Assembly (NCBI GenBank): GCA_943369755.1
Contig: CALROG020000011.1
Span: 43,004-107,003 of the forward strand
DNA from: CALROG01 sp943369755
GTDB taxonomy: Bacteria > Pseudomonadota > Gammaproteobacteria > Burkholderiales > Burkholderiaceae_C
Length of the DNA: 64,000 bases
Direction of reading: 5' to 3'
The notes under the pieces were generated by a model. That model did no database searches, had not been told where the DNA came from, and was given only the letters and a program-made list of their open reading frames with translations. Shown here piece by piece: positions 34,731 through 43,083 of this stretch; positions within the stretch are counted from its first letter, which is position 1; each line of letters begins with the position of its first letter. A program made the position numbers and the translations under genes.

Positions 34731-36239
34731 TTAAGGGCAGGTGCCAATCACGTAGTAATTGGGGCCCGTCATCTTCAGGGTGGTGGTGATGAACACGTTC
34801 CACAGGCCCATGTTCTGGTTGGAGCCCTTGGCGTAGGTGTAGCCGCCCGACTGGGTGGCGCGCCCGGCGGTGGTGTGGGCATAGTTGCTGGCGGTGTAGC
34901 AGGTCGCCGGCGCGGGTGCCGTGCCGGTGGTGGTGCCAGTTGCGGCAGCAGACGTGGCACCCTCCACCCCATTGGCGTCGGCGGCGCGCACTGTCCAGCT
35001 ATAGGTGGTCGCAGCGGCCAGGCCGGTGTCGGTGTAGCTGGTGGTGGCAACCGGCAGCGCGTTGGTTTTGTTGGCGTTGCGGTAAACGTTGTAGCTTGCC
35101 GCGCCGCTTACGGCGCCCCAACTGATCTGCATGCTGGTGGTGGTGGCGTTTGAGGTGGCCACGCCAGTGGGTGCGGCCAGCGTGGTGGTGCCGCCACCGC
35201 CGCCGCCCGAGCCGCTGCCGGACGAAACCCGGTCCACCATGGCCTTGATGGCGGCCATTTGCGGGCCGGCCTTTTGCGCGAAGCTGGTGCCGTACCAGCC
35301 AATCCAGTCCCAGCAGGCGTTGGCATTGGCCAGCGAGCCGCTGGCCGAAGTGCTGCGGCTGGTGTTGTCAGTTCTGGTTTGCGGGAACAGCACAATGATG
35401 CTGTTGGTGTCGGCCCAGCGGCTGTAGCCGGTGTTCTTGACGAACTTGTCACCAATCTTGTCGGTGCTTTGCTGGCAGCCGTGCAAGGCCACGTGCACCT
35501 TGCACTGGCTGCCGCTGGCGCAGTTGGCAGGCACGTAGGCCCAGCCGGTGGCGGCCATGCCGGGGTTGGTGGTGAACTCGCTCTGGTTGAACTCGACGTA
35601 GTTGCCCGCCGCCGGCGCGTTGTTGCGCGGGTTCAGCGTGCCGTAAAACTTTTGCAGCACGGCCTTGGCACCGTCGTAGCTGCAGTTGCTGATGTAGGGC
35701 GATGCAGCGCTGCCGCAGCCGTTGTTGCCCGTGCTGTCAAAGTCGGTGGGGAATGTGTGCGAAGCACCGCTGCGCACCACATGCTCCATGTTGGCTGCGC
35801 TCACGCCGTTGTTGGTGTATTGCGTTTTCAGCGCGGTCACCGGGTTCTGGCCCACTGTGGTGTCGCTGGTGCCAATGAACAAATACACCTTCTGGCCCGC
35901 GATGTTGGCTTTGTTGTCAATCTGCGAGCCGCTCCAGGTGTCGATGCGGTTTTGCATATTGGCCAGCGCCGTGCTGGAAATGCTGGCGTTGTACATGCAC
36001 GAGGTGTAGTTGGCCAGGCCCGCGCACATGTACGGCCCCGCCGCGAACACGCCCACGCCCTTGAACAGCGACGAATAGGCAATGCCCAACTGGTTGGCCA
36101 TGAAGCCACCCGAGGACAGGCCCGACACCGTGGTCTGGCTGGTGTCCACGTTGTACTGCGGCAGGTTGATGGCGGCCATTGCCGCACCGGATGAAAACGC
36201 CGCAACCGCGGCAAGAACACGGACCAATTTGAACGTCAT
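34731..36239 (-). CDS. Secreted poly(3-hydroxybutyrate) depolymerase with FN3 domain
   Basis: A 502-residue exported esterase that probably hydrolyses extracellular PHB. The signal peptide runs to about residue 22 (FSSGAAMA). The lipase box GLSSG (residues 40-44) gives nucleophile S42, HTFPTDF supplies a candidate histidine region, and VALHGCQQS is a conserved downstream segment. Many cysteines fit disulfides outside the cytoplasm. A Gly-rich linker leads to a fibronectin type III domain (about 355-440) and a C-terminal segment with ASNYAH and NQNMGLWNVF that is common in such enzymes. AGGAGA precedes the ATG. It sits inside a Liv-type importer operon, which suggests uptake of its products. 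Confidence 0.9.
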   Translation of the reverse strand: MTFKLVRVLAAVAAFSSGAAMAAINLPQYNVDTSQTTVSGLSSGGFMANQLGIAYSSLFKGVGVFAAGPYMCAGLANYTSCMYNASISSTALANMQNRIDTWSGSQIDNKANIAGQKVYLFIGTSDTTVGQNPVTALKTQYTNNGVSAANMEHVVRSGASHTFPTDFDSTGNNGCGSAASPYISNCSYDGAKAVLQKFYGTLNPRNNAPAAGNYVEFNQSEFTTNPGMAATGWAYVPANCASGSQCKVHVALHGCQQSTDKIGDKFVKNTGYSRWADTNSIIVLFPQTRTDNTSRSTSASGSLANANACWDWIGWYGTSFAQKAGPQMAAIKAMVDRVSSGSGSGGGGGGTTTLAAPTGVATSNATTTSMQISWGAVSGAASYNVYRNANKTNALPVATTSYTDTGLAAATTYSWTVRAADANGVEGATSAAATGTTTGTAPAPATCYTASNYAHTTAGRATQSGGYTYAKGSNQNMGLWNVFITTTLKMTGPNYYVIGTCP

Positions 36240-36325
36240 TGAGTTGTCTCCTGGAGAGTTTTAGGCAAAAACATCACCTGCCCCCGTGTCTCCGGGGGTT
36301 CCTCAGTGAGCGAGCACAAAAAGAG

Positions 36326-36386
36326 GGGCGGCCGCCCCGCGAGGCACAGCCCTGGCACCAAAGCGCCGGGGCGGCCCCTAACCGGG
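36326..36386 (-). terminator. GC-rich hairpin between binding protein 1 and the PHB depolymerase
   Basis: On the minus strand, GGGGCCGCCCCG just after the binding-protein stop pairs with CGGGGCGGCCGCCCC at 36326-36340, followed by TCTTTTTG. The inner part GGGGCGGCCGCCCC is itself palindromic. It could cap the binding-protein message and let only part of the transcription into the depolymerase and transporter genes, the usual stoichiometry device. A second small stem (CCCCCG/CGGGGG, 36280-36298) follows. Confidence 0.5.
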
Positions 36387-37583
36387 TCAGCGCTTGTTGC
36401 GGATCGGAATGTTCATTTCTTCGGGCTTGATCTCGCGCACCAGCTCGGGCACGCCCCAGGCAAACGCCGGGTCGGCCTTGATGCGGAAATGGAACATGCT
36501 TTGCATGGCCTGATGGTCTTCCTTGCGGAAGGTCATCTTGCCTTTGGGGGTGTCAAAGCTCATGCCTTCCATGGTGGTGATGAGCTTGTCGGTGTTGGTG
36601 TCGCCGTTGGTCTTTTTGAGTGCGGTGACGATGGCCATGGCCGCCGAGAAGCCACCCGCGGTGAAGAAGTCTGGCGGCGTCTTGAACTGCAAGTAATGCT
36701 GGGCCACCATGGCCTCATTGACCGGGTTCTTGGGGATGCCGAAGTAGTAGTACAGCGCGCCTTCCATGCCGGGGAAGTTTTTGTAGGCCACCATGGCCGG
36801 CAAGATATTGCCACCCGTGGCCAGCTTGATGCCGTAGCGCTTTTCAAGGTCCAGGTCGGCGATCTTGGTAAACGGCGTCGGGCTACCCGACCAACCTACC
36901 GAGATGTATTTGTTGCCCGGCTGGTCCTTGAGCTTGTCAATGATGCGTTGCAAGCCGGCCGTGAAGTCGGTAGTGCCTACGGGCAGGTACTCCTCGTGCA
37001 CGATCTTGGCCTTCTTGGTGAACTCTTTGGCGGCCTTCACGCCGTCGCGGCCAAAAGCGTTGTCGTTGGCGAGCACCGCCACCACGTTGCCCGGCTGGTC
37101 CAGTGCGGCGGCGTTGGCTGCTGCGTCTTGCGATGAGTTGCGCCCGGTGCGAAAGATGTACTTGTTCCACTTGTCGCCGGTGATGCTGTCTGCCACAGCC
37201 GGCTCAACCAGCAAAATCTTTTTGTACTCCTCAGCCACCGGCAGCATGGCCAGGGCCACCGGCGAAGCGGTGGGGCCCACTGCAATGTCTACCTTGTCGT
37301 CGGCGTAGGCGGCGGCCAATGCAGCCTTGCCCACGTCGGGCTTGCCCTGGTCGTCTTTTTCGATCACAACCAGCTTTTTGCCATTGACCGTCATGGTGCC
37401 GCCCGTGGCGTAGTTCAGGCCCATGTTGAAGCCAACAATGGTCTGCTTGGCATAAGCCTCCAGCGGGCCGGTTTTGCTGGCAATGATGGCGATCTTGATG
37501 TCCTTGGACTGAGCCTGGACCAATGGGGCAGCGATGGTGGTGGCAGCCAGTGCGGCAAGTGCCACCCAAGTTCGACGATGCAT
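36387..37583 (-). CDS. Liv-type ABC transporter substrate-binding protein 1
   Basis: A 398-residue periplasmic binding protein of the Leu/Ile/Val fold. The signal peptide MHRRTWVALAALAATTIAAP is cleaved near VQAQ, and the mature start KDIKIAIIASKTGPLEAYAK is typical. GRNSSQDAAANA and GWSGSPTPFTKIADLDLEKR line the predicted ligand cleft. The ATG at 37583 is the signal-peptide start. It is the first gene of the series, directly downstream of a -24/-12 promoter. The ligand is unknown; hydroxybutyrate or its oligomers would fit the neighbouring depolymerase. Confidence 0.87.
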   Translation of the reverse strand: MHRRTWVALAALAATTIAAPLVQAQSKDIKIAIIASKTGPLEAYAKQTIVGFNMGLNYATGGTMTVNGKKLVVIEKDDQGKPDVGKAALAAAYADDKVDIAVGPTASPVALAMLPVAEEYKKILLVEPAVADSITGDKWNKYIFRTGRNSSQDAAANAAALDQPGNVVAVLANDNAFGRDGVKAAKEFTKKAKIVHEEYLPVGTTDFTAGLQRIIDKLKDQPGNKYISVGWSGSPTPFTKIADLDLEKRYGIKLATGGNILPAMVAYKNFPGMEGALYYYFGIPKNPVNEAMVAQHYLQFKTPPDFFTAGGFSAAMAIVTALKKTNGDTNTDKLITTMEGMSFDTPKGKMTFRKEDHQAMQSMFHFRIKADPAFAWGVPELVREIKPEEMNIPIRNKR

Positions 37584-37630
37584 GGAAGTCTCCGGTTGTA
37601 ATAGGGAGCGCAAAGCGCTTGCACCACTAT

Positions 37631-37646
37631 TGCACAGGTCGTGCCA
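37631..37646 (-). promoter_or_regulatory. Sigma-54 (-24/-12) promoter
   Basis: On the minus strand TGGCACGACCTGTGCA fits the sigma-54 consensus TGGCACG-N4-TTGCA except for one base, with GG and GC separated by exactly 10 bp. Transcription would start near 37620, about 37 nt before binding protein 1. An enhancer-binding activator is encoded just upstream. Confidence 0.75.
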
Positions 37647-37696
37647 GATCGTAAGCCATTGATTTACATAGGATTAATTTCATTTTCCAGAAGAAA

Positions 37697-37756
37697 TGCC
37701 TGAAAAACGAACACATTTTATTGTCTGAGTTTCAGACAATGTTCAATTTTCAGGCA
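37697..37756. promoter_or_regulatory. Candidate activator (UAS) sites: two nested inverted repeats
   Basis: ATTGTCTGA (37720-37728) and TCAGACAAT (37732-37740) form a perfect 9-bp inverted repeat with a 3-bp spacer. Around it, TGCCTGAAAA (37697-37706) and TTTTCAGGCA (37747-37756) form a second perfect 10-bp pair. They lie about 75-135 bp upstream of the predicted start point, the usual position for sigma-54 activator sites. The outer repeat overlaps the end of the activator gene. Confidence 0.6.
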
Positions 37757-39219
37757 GCACCTTCAAGCCGCTCATAGAGCTTGGCGCGTGAAATTCCGAG
37801 CAGTTTGGCGGCTGCCACCTTGTTGCCACTGGTGGCTGCCATGGCGGCCTCAATGGCGCGTTGCTCCAGTTCGGCCACCTGCTCGGCAAGTGGCCGCAGA
37901 ACGGCCTTGGGCGACGCCTGGCTGGCGTCTGCACCGGCATCGGCGGGCCAGCGCGCCGGGGCAATTTGCTTGACGCCGGATTCGCGCAGCACCTCTTCCA
38001 GCACAGCGGTTTCAATGTGCGGTGAGTCACTGCGCATGGCGGCTTGTTCCAGCACATTGCGCAGCTCGCGGATGTTGCCGCGCCAGGCCTGGCCCGACAA
38101 CAGCGCCAGCGCCTCCGCGCTGAGCTCGGGAGGCGGCGAGCCGCTGCGGTGCGCCATGTCTTCCCCCAGTACCTCCACCAGCGCCGGGATGTCGCTGCTG
38201 CGCTCACGCAGCGGCGGCACCCGCACTGGCAGCACGTTCAGGCGGTAGTACAGGTCTTCGCGGAACTTGCCCTCGCGCACGAGAGCGCCCAGGTCGCGCG
38301 AGGTGGCCGCAATAAGCCGCGCGTCAAATGGCACCAGCTTGTTCGAGCCCAGGGGTTCGATCTCGCCTTCTTGCAGCGCGCGCAACAGCTTGGCCTGCAA
38401 GGCCTGCGGCATGTCGCCAATTTCGTCAAGGAACAGGGTGCCGCCATCGGCCAGCTTGAACTTGCCGTCACGGCCCTTGCGGTCAGCGCCGGTATAGGCC
38501 CCGGGGGCAACGCCAAAGAATTCGGCCTCCAGCAAGGTGTCGGGCACGGCCGCAATGTTGACACTGACCAGCGGCCCACGGGCCCGCGCCGACGCCGCAT
38601 GAATGGCATGCGCCAACAACTCTTTGCCGGTGCCGGTTTCACCCAGCAGCAGCACCGGGCTGGACGACTGGGCCGCCCGCCGCGCCTGGCGCTTGACCTC
38701 TACCGCGGGCGCACTGGCGCCGACAAAGCTGGCGAATGTGTACTTGGTGCGGCGCTGGCTGGCCAGCTCGCGCCGGGCGTCGTCCAGGTCGCGCTGCAAC
38801 AGGGCGAACTTGCTGATGAGCGGCTGCAGCGTGGTCTCAGGATGGTCAAACAAGACGATGCCGATAGCCCCGATGAGTTCGCCGCTTTCCTCATCGCGCA
38901 GTGGAATGCGGCTCACCACAAAGGTGCCGGCCTTGTTGGTCAGCAGGTCGATCAAAATCGCCTGGCCGGTCTCCAGCACACGGCGCATCTGGGTGTTGGG
39001 CACCACATCTTCCACCAGGTGGCCCACGAACTGGTCCACCGAGGAAAAGCCCAGGTCGGGCAGGAAGCGCTTGTAGCCTTCGTTGATCCAGACTATGCGC
39101 CCGGCCCGATTGACCAGGAACATGCCCTGGCTGATGCTGGAGAACTGCTGGAACATCGACCGCGCCGCGAGCGCCAGAATGCTCTGGGCGTCGCGCGGCA
39201 GGGTGTCGGTTGGTTCCAT
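37750..39219 (-). CDS. Sigma-54-dependent activator with PAS sensor domain
   Basis: A 489-residue enhancer-binding protein. A PAS-like sensor (about 20-130, MFLVNRAGRIVWINEGYKRF) leads to the AAA+ module, with Walker A GETGTGKE at 193-200, the sigma-54 contact loop GAYTGA (a GAFTGA variant) at 240-245 and Walker B TLFLDEIGDM at 261-270. The C-terminus has a Fis-type helix-turn-helix (SGNKVAAAKLLGISRAKLYE). There is no phosphoreceiver domain, so the PAS domain or a bound ligand may control it. It lies between tctA (30 bp upstream, same strand) and the -24/-12 promoter of the PHB/Liv series, its likely target. Confidence 0.9.
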   Translation of the reverse strand: MEPTDTLPRDAQSILALAARSMFQQFSSISQGMFLVNRAGRIVWINEGYKRFLPDLGFSSVDQFVGHLVEDVVPNTQMRRVLETGQAILIDLLTNKAGTFVVSRIPLRDEESGELIGAIGIVLFDHPETTLQPLISKFALLQRDLDDARRELASQRRTKYTFASFVGASAPAVEVKRQARRAAQSSSPVLLLGETGTGKELLAHAIHAASARARGPLVSVNIAAVPDTLLEAEFFGVAPGAYTGADRKGRDGKFKLADGGTLFLDEIGDMPQALQAKLLRALQEGEIEPLGSNKLVPFDARLIAATSRDLGALVREGKFREDLYYRLNVLPVRVPPLRERSSDIPALVEVLGEDMAHRSGSPPPELSAEALALLSGQAWRGNIRELRNVLEQAAMRSDSPHIETAVLEEVLRESGVKQIAPARWPADAGADASQASPKAVLRPLAEQVAELEQRAIEAAMAATSGNKVAAAKLLGISRAKLYERLEGAA

Positions 39220-39249
39220 GCGCGGATGTTACCGCGCGTGAATGCGGCG

Positions 39250-40752
39250 CTAGCCCGCAACCAGTCGCGCCGCGCGCCGCTTGAACAGCCGGGGCAGCAC
39301 CAGAATCAGTGCAATGACAATCAGCAGGGTCAGGGACATCGGGCGCTGCAGGAACACCAGGAAGCTGCCCTCGCCGATGGATACCGCGTTGCGCAACTGC
39401 GCTTCGGCCAACGGCCCCAGGATCATGCCCACCACCACCGGCGCGGTGGGGAAGTCGAACCGGCGCATCAACACACCCAGAACCCCGATGCCATACAGCA
39501 GCACCAGGTCAAAGGCGCTCTGGCGCATGCCATAGGCACCCACCGTGGCAAAGATCAGAATGCCCGCATACAACTGGGGCTTGGGGATCTTGAGCAGCTT
39601 GACCCACAGGCCGACCATTGGCAGGTTCAGCACCAGCAGCATCACGTTGCCGATATACAGCGAGGCAATCAAGGCCCAGACCAGCGCCGCCGAGGTGGTG
39701 AACAGCTGTGGCCCGGGCTGAATGCCGTAGTTCTGGAATGCACCCAGCAAGATGGCGGTGGTGTTCGAGGTCGGAATGCCCAGCGTCAGCAACGGAATGA
39801 GTGCGGCGGTTACCGTTGCGTTGTTGGCGGCTTCCGGCCCTGCCACGCCTTCAATGGCACCGGCGTTGCCGAACTCGGCCCGGTTCTCGGGGGTGGCGAG
39901 CTTCTTCTCTGTGGCATAACTCAGGAAGGTCGGGATCTCGGTGCCGCCGGCCGGAATGCAGCCAAACGGCGTGCCAATCGCGGTGCCGCGCAGCCACGCG
40001 GGAATGGAGCGGCGCCAGTCGCTGCGGCTCATGTAGACCTTGCTCAGGCGGTTCTGGCTTTCCACCACGCGGCCTTCAAACAGGGCCGCGTGCAGTACCT
40101 CGGCCACCGCAAACAGGCCCACCGCCACCAACACAATCTCGATGCCGTCCATCAGCTCCGGCTTGCCCATGGTGTAGCGCGGCTGGCCCGAAATCTGGTC
40201 GAGCCCGATGCAGCCGATCGCCAAACCCAGGAACAACGCCGTCATGCCCCGCAGCGTGCTCTTGCCCAGCACCGCACTGACGGTGGTGAAGGCCAGCAGC
40301 ATCAACATGAAGTACTCGGGCGGCCCCAGCTTGACGGCAAACTCGGCCACAAACGGCGCGAACAGCGTGACGATGACCGTGGCAATCGAGCCCGCCACAA
40401 ACGAGCCAATGGCAGCCGTGGCCAGCGCGGCCCCGGCGCGACCGCTTTTGGCCATTTTGTTGCCCTCCATTGCGGTGACCATGCTGGCGGTCTCACCGGG
40501 CGTGTTGAGCAAAATGGAGGTGGTGGAGCCACCGTACATGGCACCGTAGTAGATACCCGAGAAAAAGATCATCGAGGCGGTGATGTCCACCTTGGCGGTG
40601 ATTGGCAGCAGCATGGCCACCGCCACCGCAGGGCCGATGCCAGGCAGCACACCCACCGCTGTGCCCAAGGCACAGCCAACAAAACACCACAGCAGGTTGC
40701 TGACCGTCAAGGCAGAGGCGAAGCCCTGCATCAATGCGTTGAAGATATCCAT
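39250..40752 (-). CDS. tctA: Tripartite tricarboxylate transporter, large permease TctA
   Basis: A 500-residue inner-membrane permease with about 11-12 hydrophobic segments. GTAVGVLPGIGPAVAVAMLL and the second-half repeat GIPTSNTTAILLGAFQNYGI are the hallmark TctA segments, and YGGSTTSILLNTPGE also matches. It works with TctB and the TctC binding protein to import carboxylates, often citrate, in a Na+- or H+-dependent way. The start follows the tctB stop by one base. A sigma-54 activator gene follows 30 bp later. Confidence 0.93.
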   Translation of the reverse strand: MDIFNALMQGFASALTVSNLLWCFVGCALGTAVGVLPGIGPAVAVAMLLPITAKVDITASMIFFSGIYYGAMYGGSTTSILLNTPGETASMVTAMEGNKMAKSGRAGAALATAAIGSFVAGSIATVIVTLFAPFVAEFAVKLGPPEYFMLMLLAFTTVSAVLGKSTLRGMTALFLGLAIGCIGLDQISGQPRYTMGKPELMDGIEIVLVAVGLFAVAEVLHAALFEGRVVESQNRLSKVYMSRSDWRRSIPAWLRGTAIGTPFGCIPAGGTEIPTFLSYATEKKLATPENRAEFGNAGAIEGVAGPEAANNATVTAALIPLLTLGIPTSNTTAILLGAFQNYGIQPGPQLFTTSAALVWALIASLYIGNVMLLVLNLPMVGLWVKLLKIPKPQLYAGILIFATVGAYGMRQSAFDLVLLYGIGVLGVLMRRFDFPTAPVVVGMILGPLAEAQLRNAVSIGEGSFLVFLQRPMSLTLLIVIALILVLPRLFKRRAARLVAG

Positions 40753-40753
40753 G

Positions 40754-41266
40754 TCAGAGCCAGCCGGTCGATGTAAGGCCTGGCAAGTTGATGGCCAGGA
40801 ACTGGGTGAACATCCAGAACACCGGTGCAGCGATTGCCAGGCCGGTGAGCGCATCGGTTACCCAGGCGCGCGCCGTATTGACGCCAGCCTGCCCGGCGGC
40901 ACGGCGCAGGCCCTGCACTGCCAGCAGGTAGCACAGCGTGCAGCTCAGCACAAAACCAAGCGTTGTGATGAGTGCCGCATTGGCCAGCAGCCCGGCCGAC
41001 ACCCAAACGAAAGCCGGCCAGTAGGCGGCATCGCCCCCTGCGGCCTCCATCTGGCGAAAGCCGCCGGTGCGGGCCTCCCAGATGATCCAGGCCCCACAAA
41101 CACTGAGCACTGTGGCGCAGATCCAGGGCAAAAAGTTGGGGCCCACCCCGCCGTACCCGGCTTCGGAGGGAATGCTGAGCGCGCCGCCCGCCAGGGCCAG
41201 GCCGGTCAACAGCACCCCGGCACCGACCAGCGTCTGGGGCCACAGGTTCGAGGCTTGTTGTGTCAT
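40754..41266 (-). CDS. tctB: Tripartite tricarboxylate transporter, small permease TctB
   Basis: A 170-residue inner-membrane protein with four hydrophobic segments, the usual TctB layout. VGAGVLLTGLALAGGALSIP is the first and VGPNFLPWICATVLSVCGAW is the second. The family is poorly conserved, so the call rests mainly on length, topology and its position between tctC and tctA. The ATG at 41266 is the one with a plausible TctB N-terminus; an extension upstream would enter the intergenic hairpin. Confidence 0.85.
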   Translation of the reverse strand: MTQQASNLWPQTLVGAGVLLTGLALAGGALSIPSEAGYGGVGPNFLPWICATVLSVCGAWIIWEARTGGFRQMEAAGGDAAYWPAFVWVSAGLLANAALITTLGFVLSCTLCYLLAVQGLRRAAGQAGVNTARAWVTDALTGLAIAAPVFWMFTQFLAINLPGLTSTGWL

Positions 41267-41290
41267 TTTTCTAGCCTTTTCAAGCACCTG

Positions 41291-41327
41291 AAAAAACGCC
41301 GCGCCAACCCATGCCAGGCGGCGCGGC
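41291..41327 (-). terminator. Attenuating hairpin between tctC and tctB
   Basis: GCCGCGCC (41298-41305) pairs with GGCGCGGC (41320-41327), and the minus strand continues GTTTTTTC. Such a leaky terminator after the binding-protein gene would give more TctC than TctA/TctB. Confidence 0.7.
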
Positions 41328-41342
41328 AACCTTACCCGAGGG

Positions 41343-42299
41343 TCAGATCATTCCGGACTTGACCATGGTGGCACGCAGGCTGGCGAAGTCGCGGTCCACG
41401 AAGTCGCCAAACGCGTCACCGGTGAGCACCGCCGGGGTCCAGTTGTTCTTTTCCAGCGCTTCGGTCCAGGCTTTGCTCTTGATGGCTTTGCTGACCAGTT
41501 CAATCAGGGCCTTGCGTTGATCAGCGGTGATGCCGGGCGCACCATAGACGCCGCGCCAGTTGCCGATTTCCACATTGATGCCCTGCTCTTTGAGCGTGGG
41601 TACATCGGTGCCCTTCAGGCGCGCACCGGAGGTGACGGCAATCGCCTTCATCTTGCCGGTGGTGATGTATTCGGAAAACTCGCTGTAGCCGCTGCCGCCC
41701 ACCGTGACGTTGCCGCCCAGAATGGCCGCCGTGGCTTCCCCGCCTCCCCGGAAGGCCACGTAGTTGATCTTGGCGGGGTCTACGCCGACTTCACGGGCGA
41801 TCATGGCGGCTGCAATGTGCTCTGTAGAACCGCGCGAACCGCCGCCCCACTTGACACTGCCCGGGTCTTTCTTGAGCTGGGCCACGACCTCTGCCATGGA
41901 CTTGAACGGCGAATTGGCCGGCAGCACAAACACGTTGTATTCGCTGGTCAGGCGTGCCAGCGGCGTGCACTGCGTCAGCGTCACCGGCTGACGCCCGGTA
42001 ATGATGCCGCCCAGCATCACCGCACCCATCACCATGATGGCGTTCGGGTCGCCCTTCTGGTTGAGGAACTGGGCCAGGCCCAGGGCCCCTGCCGCACCGC
42101 CCTTGTTTTCAAACGTCACGCTGTCGGCCGCCTTGGCGTCCTGCATGGCTTTGCCAAGCGCGCGACCGGTGGTGTCCCAGCCGCCACCGGGGTTGGCCGG
42201 GATCATCATCTTGATGTTGGCCGCCGCCTGGGCGCTTAAGGGCAGGCCGCCAACTGCGGCCATGGCCACCATGGATTTGAGAAAAGTATCGCGACGCAT
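41343..42299 (-). CDS. tctC: Tripartite tricarboxylate transporter substrate-binding protein TctC
   Basis: A 318-residue periplasmic binding protein of the Bug/TctC family. The signal peptide (MRRDTFLKSMVAMAAVGG to AQAA) is followed by KMMIPANPGGGWDTTGRALG, the family ligand-binding beta-strand-loop. The central region KWGGGSRGSTEHIAAAMIA is typical. It delivers a carboxylate to TctAB. It is divergent from the response regulator gene, with 103 bp between the starts, and is the likely target of the TctDE-like pair. Confidence 0.93.
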   Translation of the reverse strand: MRRDTFLKSMVAMAAVGGLPLSAQAAANIKMMIPANPGGGWDTTGRALGKAMQDAKAADSVTFENKGGAAGALGLAQFLNQKGDPNAIMVMGAVMLGGIITGRQPVTLTQCTPLARLTSEYNVFVLPANSPFKSMAEVVAQLKKDPGSVKWGGGSRGSTEHIAAAMIAREVGVDPAKINYVAFRGGGEATAAILGGNVTVGGSGYSEFSEYITTGKMKAIAVTSGARLKGTDVPTLKEQGINVEIGNWRGVYGAPGITADQRKALIELVSKAIKSKAWTEALEKNNWTPAVLTGDAFGDFVDRDFASLRATMVKSGMI

Positions 42300-42316
42300 G
42301 AATCGGGTCTCCGTGT

Positions 42317-42367
42317 GGTTGTTTACAACCCGCCTATCATGCGCCCACTGGCTGTCAAACGGCTGTC
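42317..42367. promoter_or_regulatory. Divergent tct promoter region with dyad and 11-bp spaced direct repeat
   Basis: The 103-bp gap holds GGTTGTTTACAACC (6-bp arms, 42317-42330) and two GGCTGTC units at 42350-42356 and 42361-42367, spaced 11 bp start to start. Tandem repeats one helical turn apart are typical of OmpR-family regulators, so the adjacent TctD-like protein may bind here. Confidence 0.45.
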
Positions 42368-42402
42368 CCCGGCATTGGGGAAACTACTAGAGTTAGGGTT
42401 GC

Positions 42403-43083
42403 ATGAACCTTCTTTTGGTTGAAGACGACGCTTCGATGCAAGCCACCCTGCAACGCACGCTAAGCCGGCGCGGTATGCGCGTGACCGGCTGCACCGATGG
42501 CCGCCAGGCCCTGGCGCGCTGGCAGGAAATACGCCCTGACGTTGTCATGCTGGACCTGACGCTGCCCGGCCTGGACGGCCTGCATGTGCTGGCGCAAGCG
42601 CGGCGCGCCGGGCTGGCCACGCCGGTGCTGATTCTGACGGCGCGCGGCACGGTGGGCGACCGCATCATTGGCCTGAACACCGGCGCCGACGACTACCTGG
42701 CCAAACCGTTTGACCTGGACGAGCTGGAGGCGCGGCTGCGCGCCCTGCACCGGCGCAACCCGGGCGCCAGCGCGGAGCCGGGCACCAGAGCGCAGCACAT
42801 GGGCAGCCTGCGCTATGACAGAGACAGTGGCGCCGTCTACTACCGGGACCAGGTGATGGAGCTGACCCCGCGCGAGCTGGCCTTGATGCATGCACTGCTG
42901 GACAAACCTGGCCACGCGGTGTCCAAGGAAAAGCTGTTCGAGCTGGTATTCCCCGGCGAGGCCGACGTCCAGTACGAGGCGATTGAGGTGGTGGCGTACC
43001 GGTTGCGCAAGAAGCTGGTCCATACCGGCGTGACCCTGATGACACTGCGTGGCCTGGGCTACCTGCTGAAAGCCACGGCGTGA
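42403..43083 (+). CDS. tctD: OmpR-family response regulator (TctD-like)
   Basis: A 226-residue regulator. The receiver domain (1-115) shows LLLVEDDASM, the phosphoacceptor in DVVMLDLTLPG and the lysine in YLAKPFDLDEL. The winged helix (about 130-226) has ELTPRELALMHALLDKPGH and RLRKKLVHTGVTLMTLRGLGY. It is divergent from tctC and overlaps the kinase gene by 4 bp, matching the tctD-tctE arrangement that controls tricarboxylate uptake. Confidence 0.9.
   Translation: MNLLLVEDDASMQATLQRTLSRRGMRVTGCTDGRQALARWQEIRPDVVMLDLTLPGLDGLHVLAQARRAGLATPVLILTARGTVGDRIIGLNTGADDYLAKPFDLDELEARLRALHRRNPGASAEPGTRAQHMGSLRYDRDSGAVYYRDQVMELTPRELALMHALLDKPGHAVSKEKLFELVFPGEADVQYEAIEVVAYRLRKKLVHTGVTLMTLRGLGYLLKATA

Noticed and set aside
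36252..36270. Possible second -24/-12 promoter before the PHB depolymerase
   Set aside because: GG-N10-GC spacing is present, but the -24 element is poor (AGGTGA instead of TGGCAC).
38044..40776. Long plus-strand open frame (910 codons) opposite the activator and tctA genes
   Set aside because: It is antisense to two well-supported genes, has a His/Gln/Arg-rich composition and no motif. It arises from codon bias in a G+C-rich genome.
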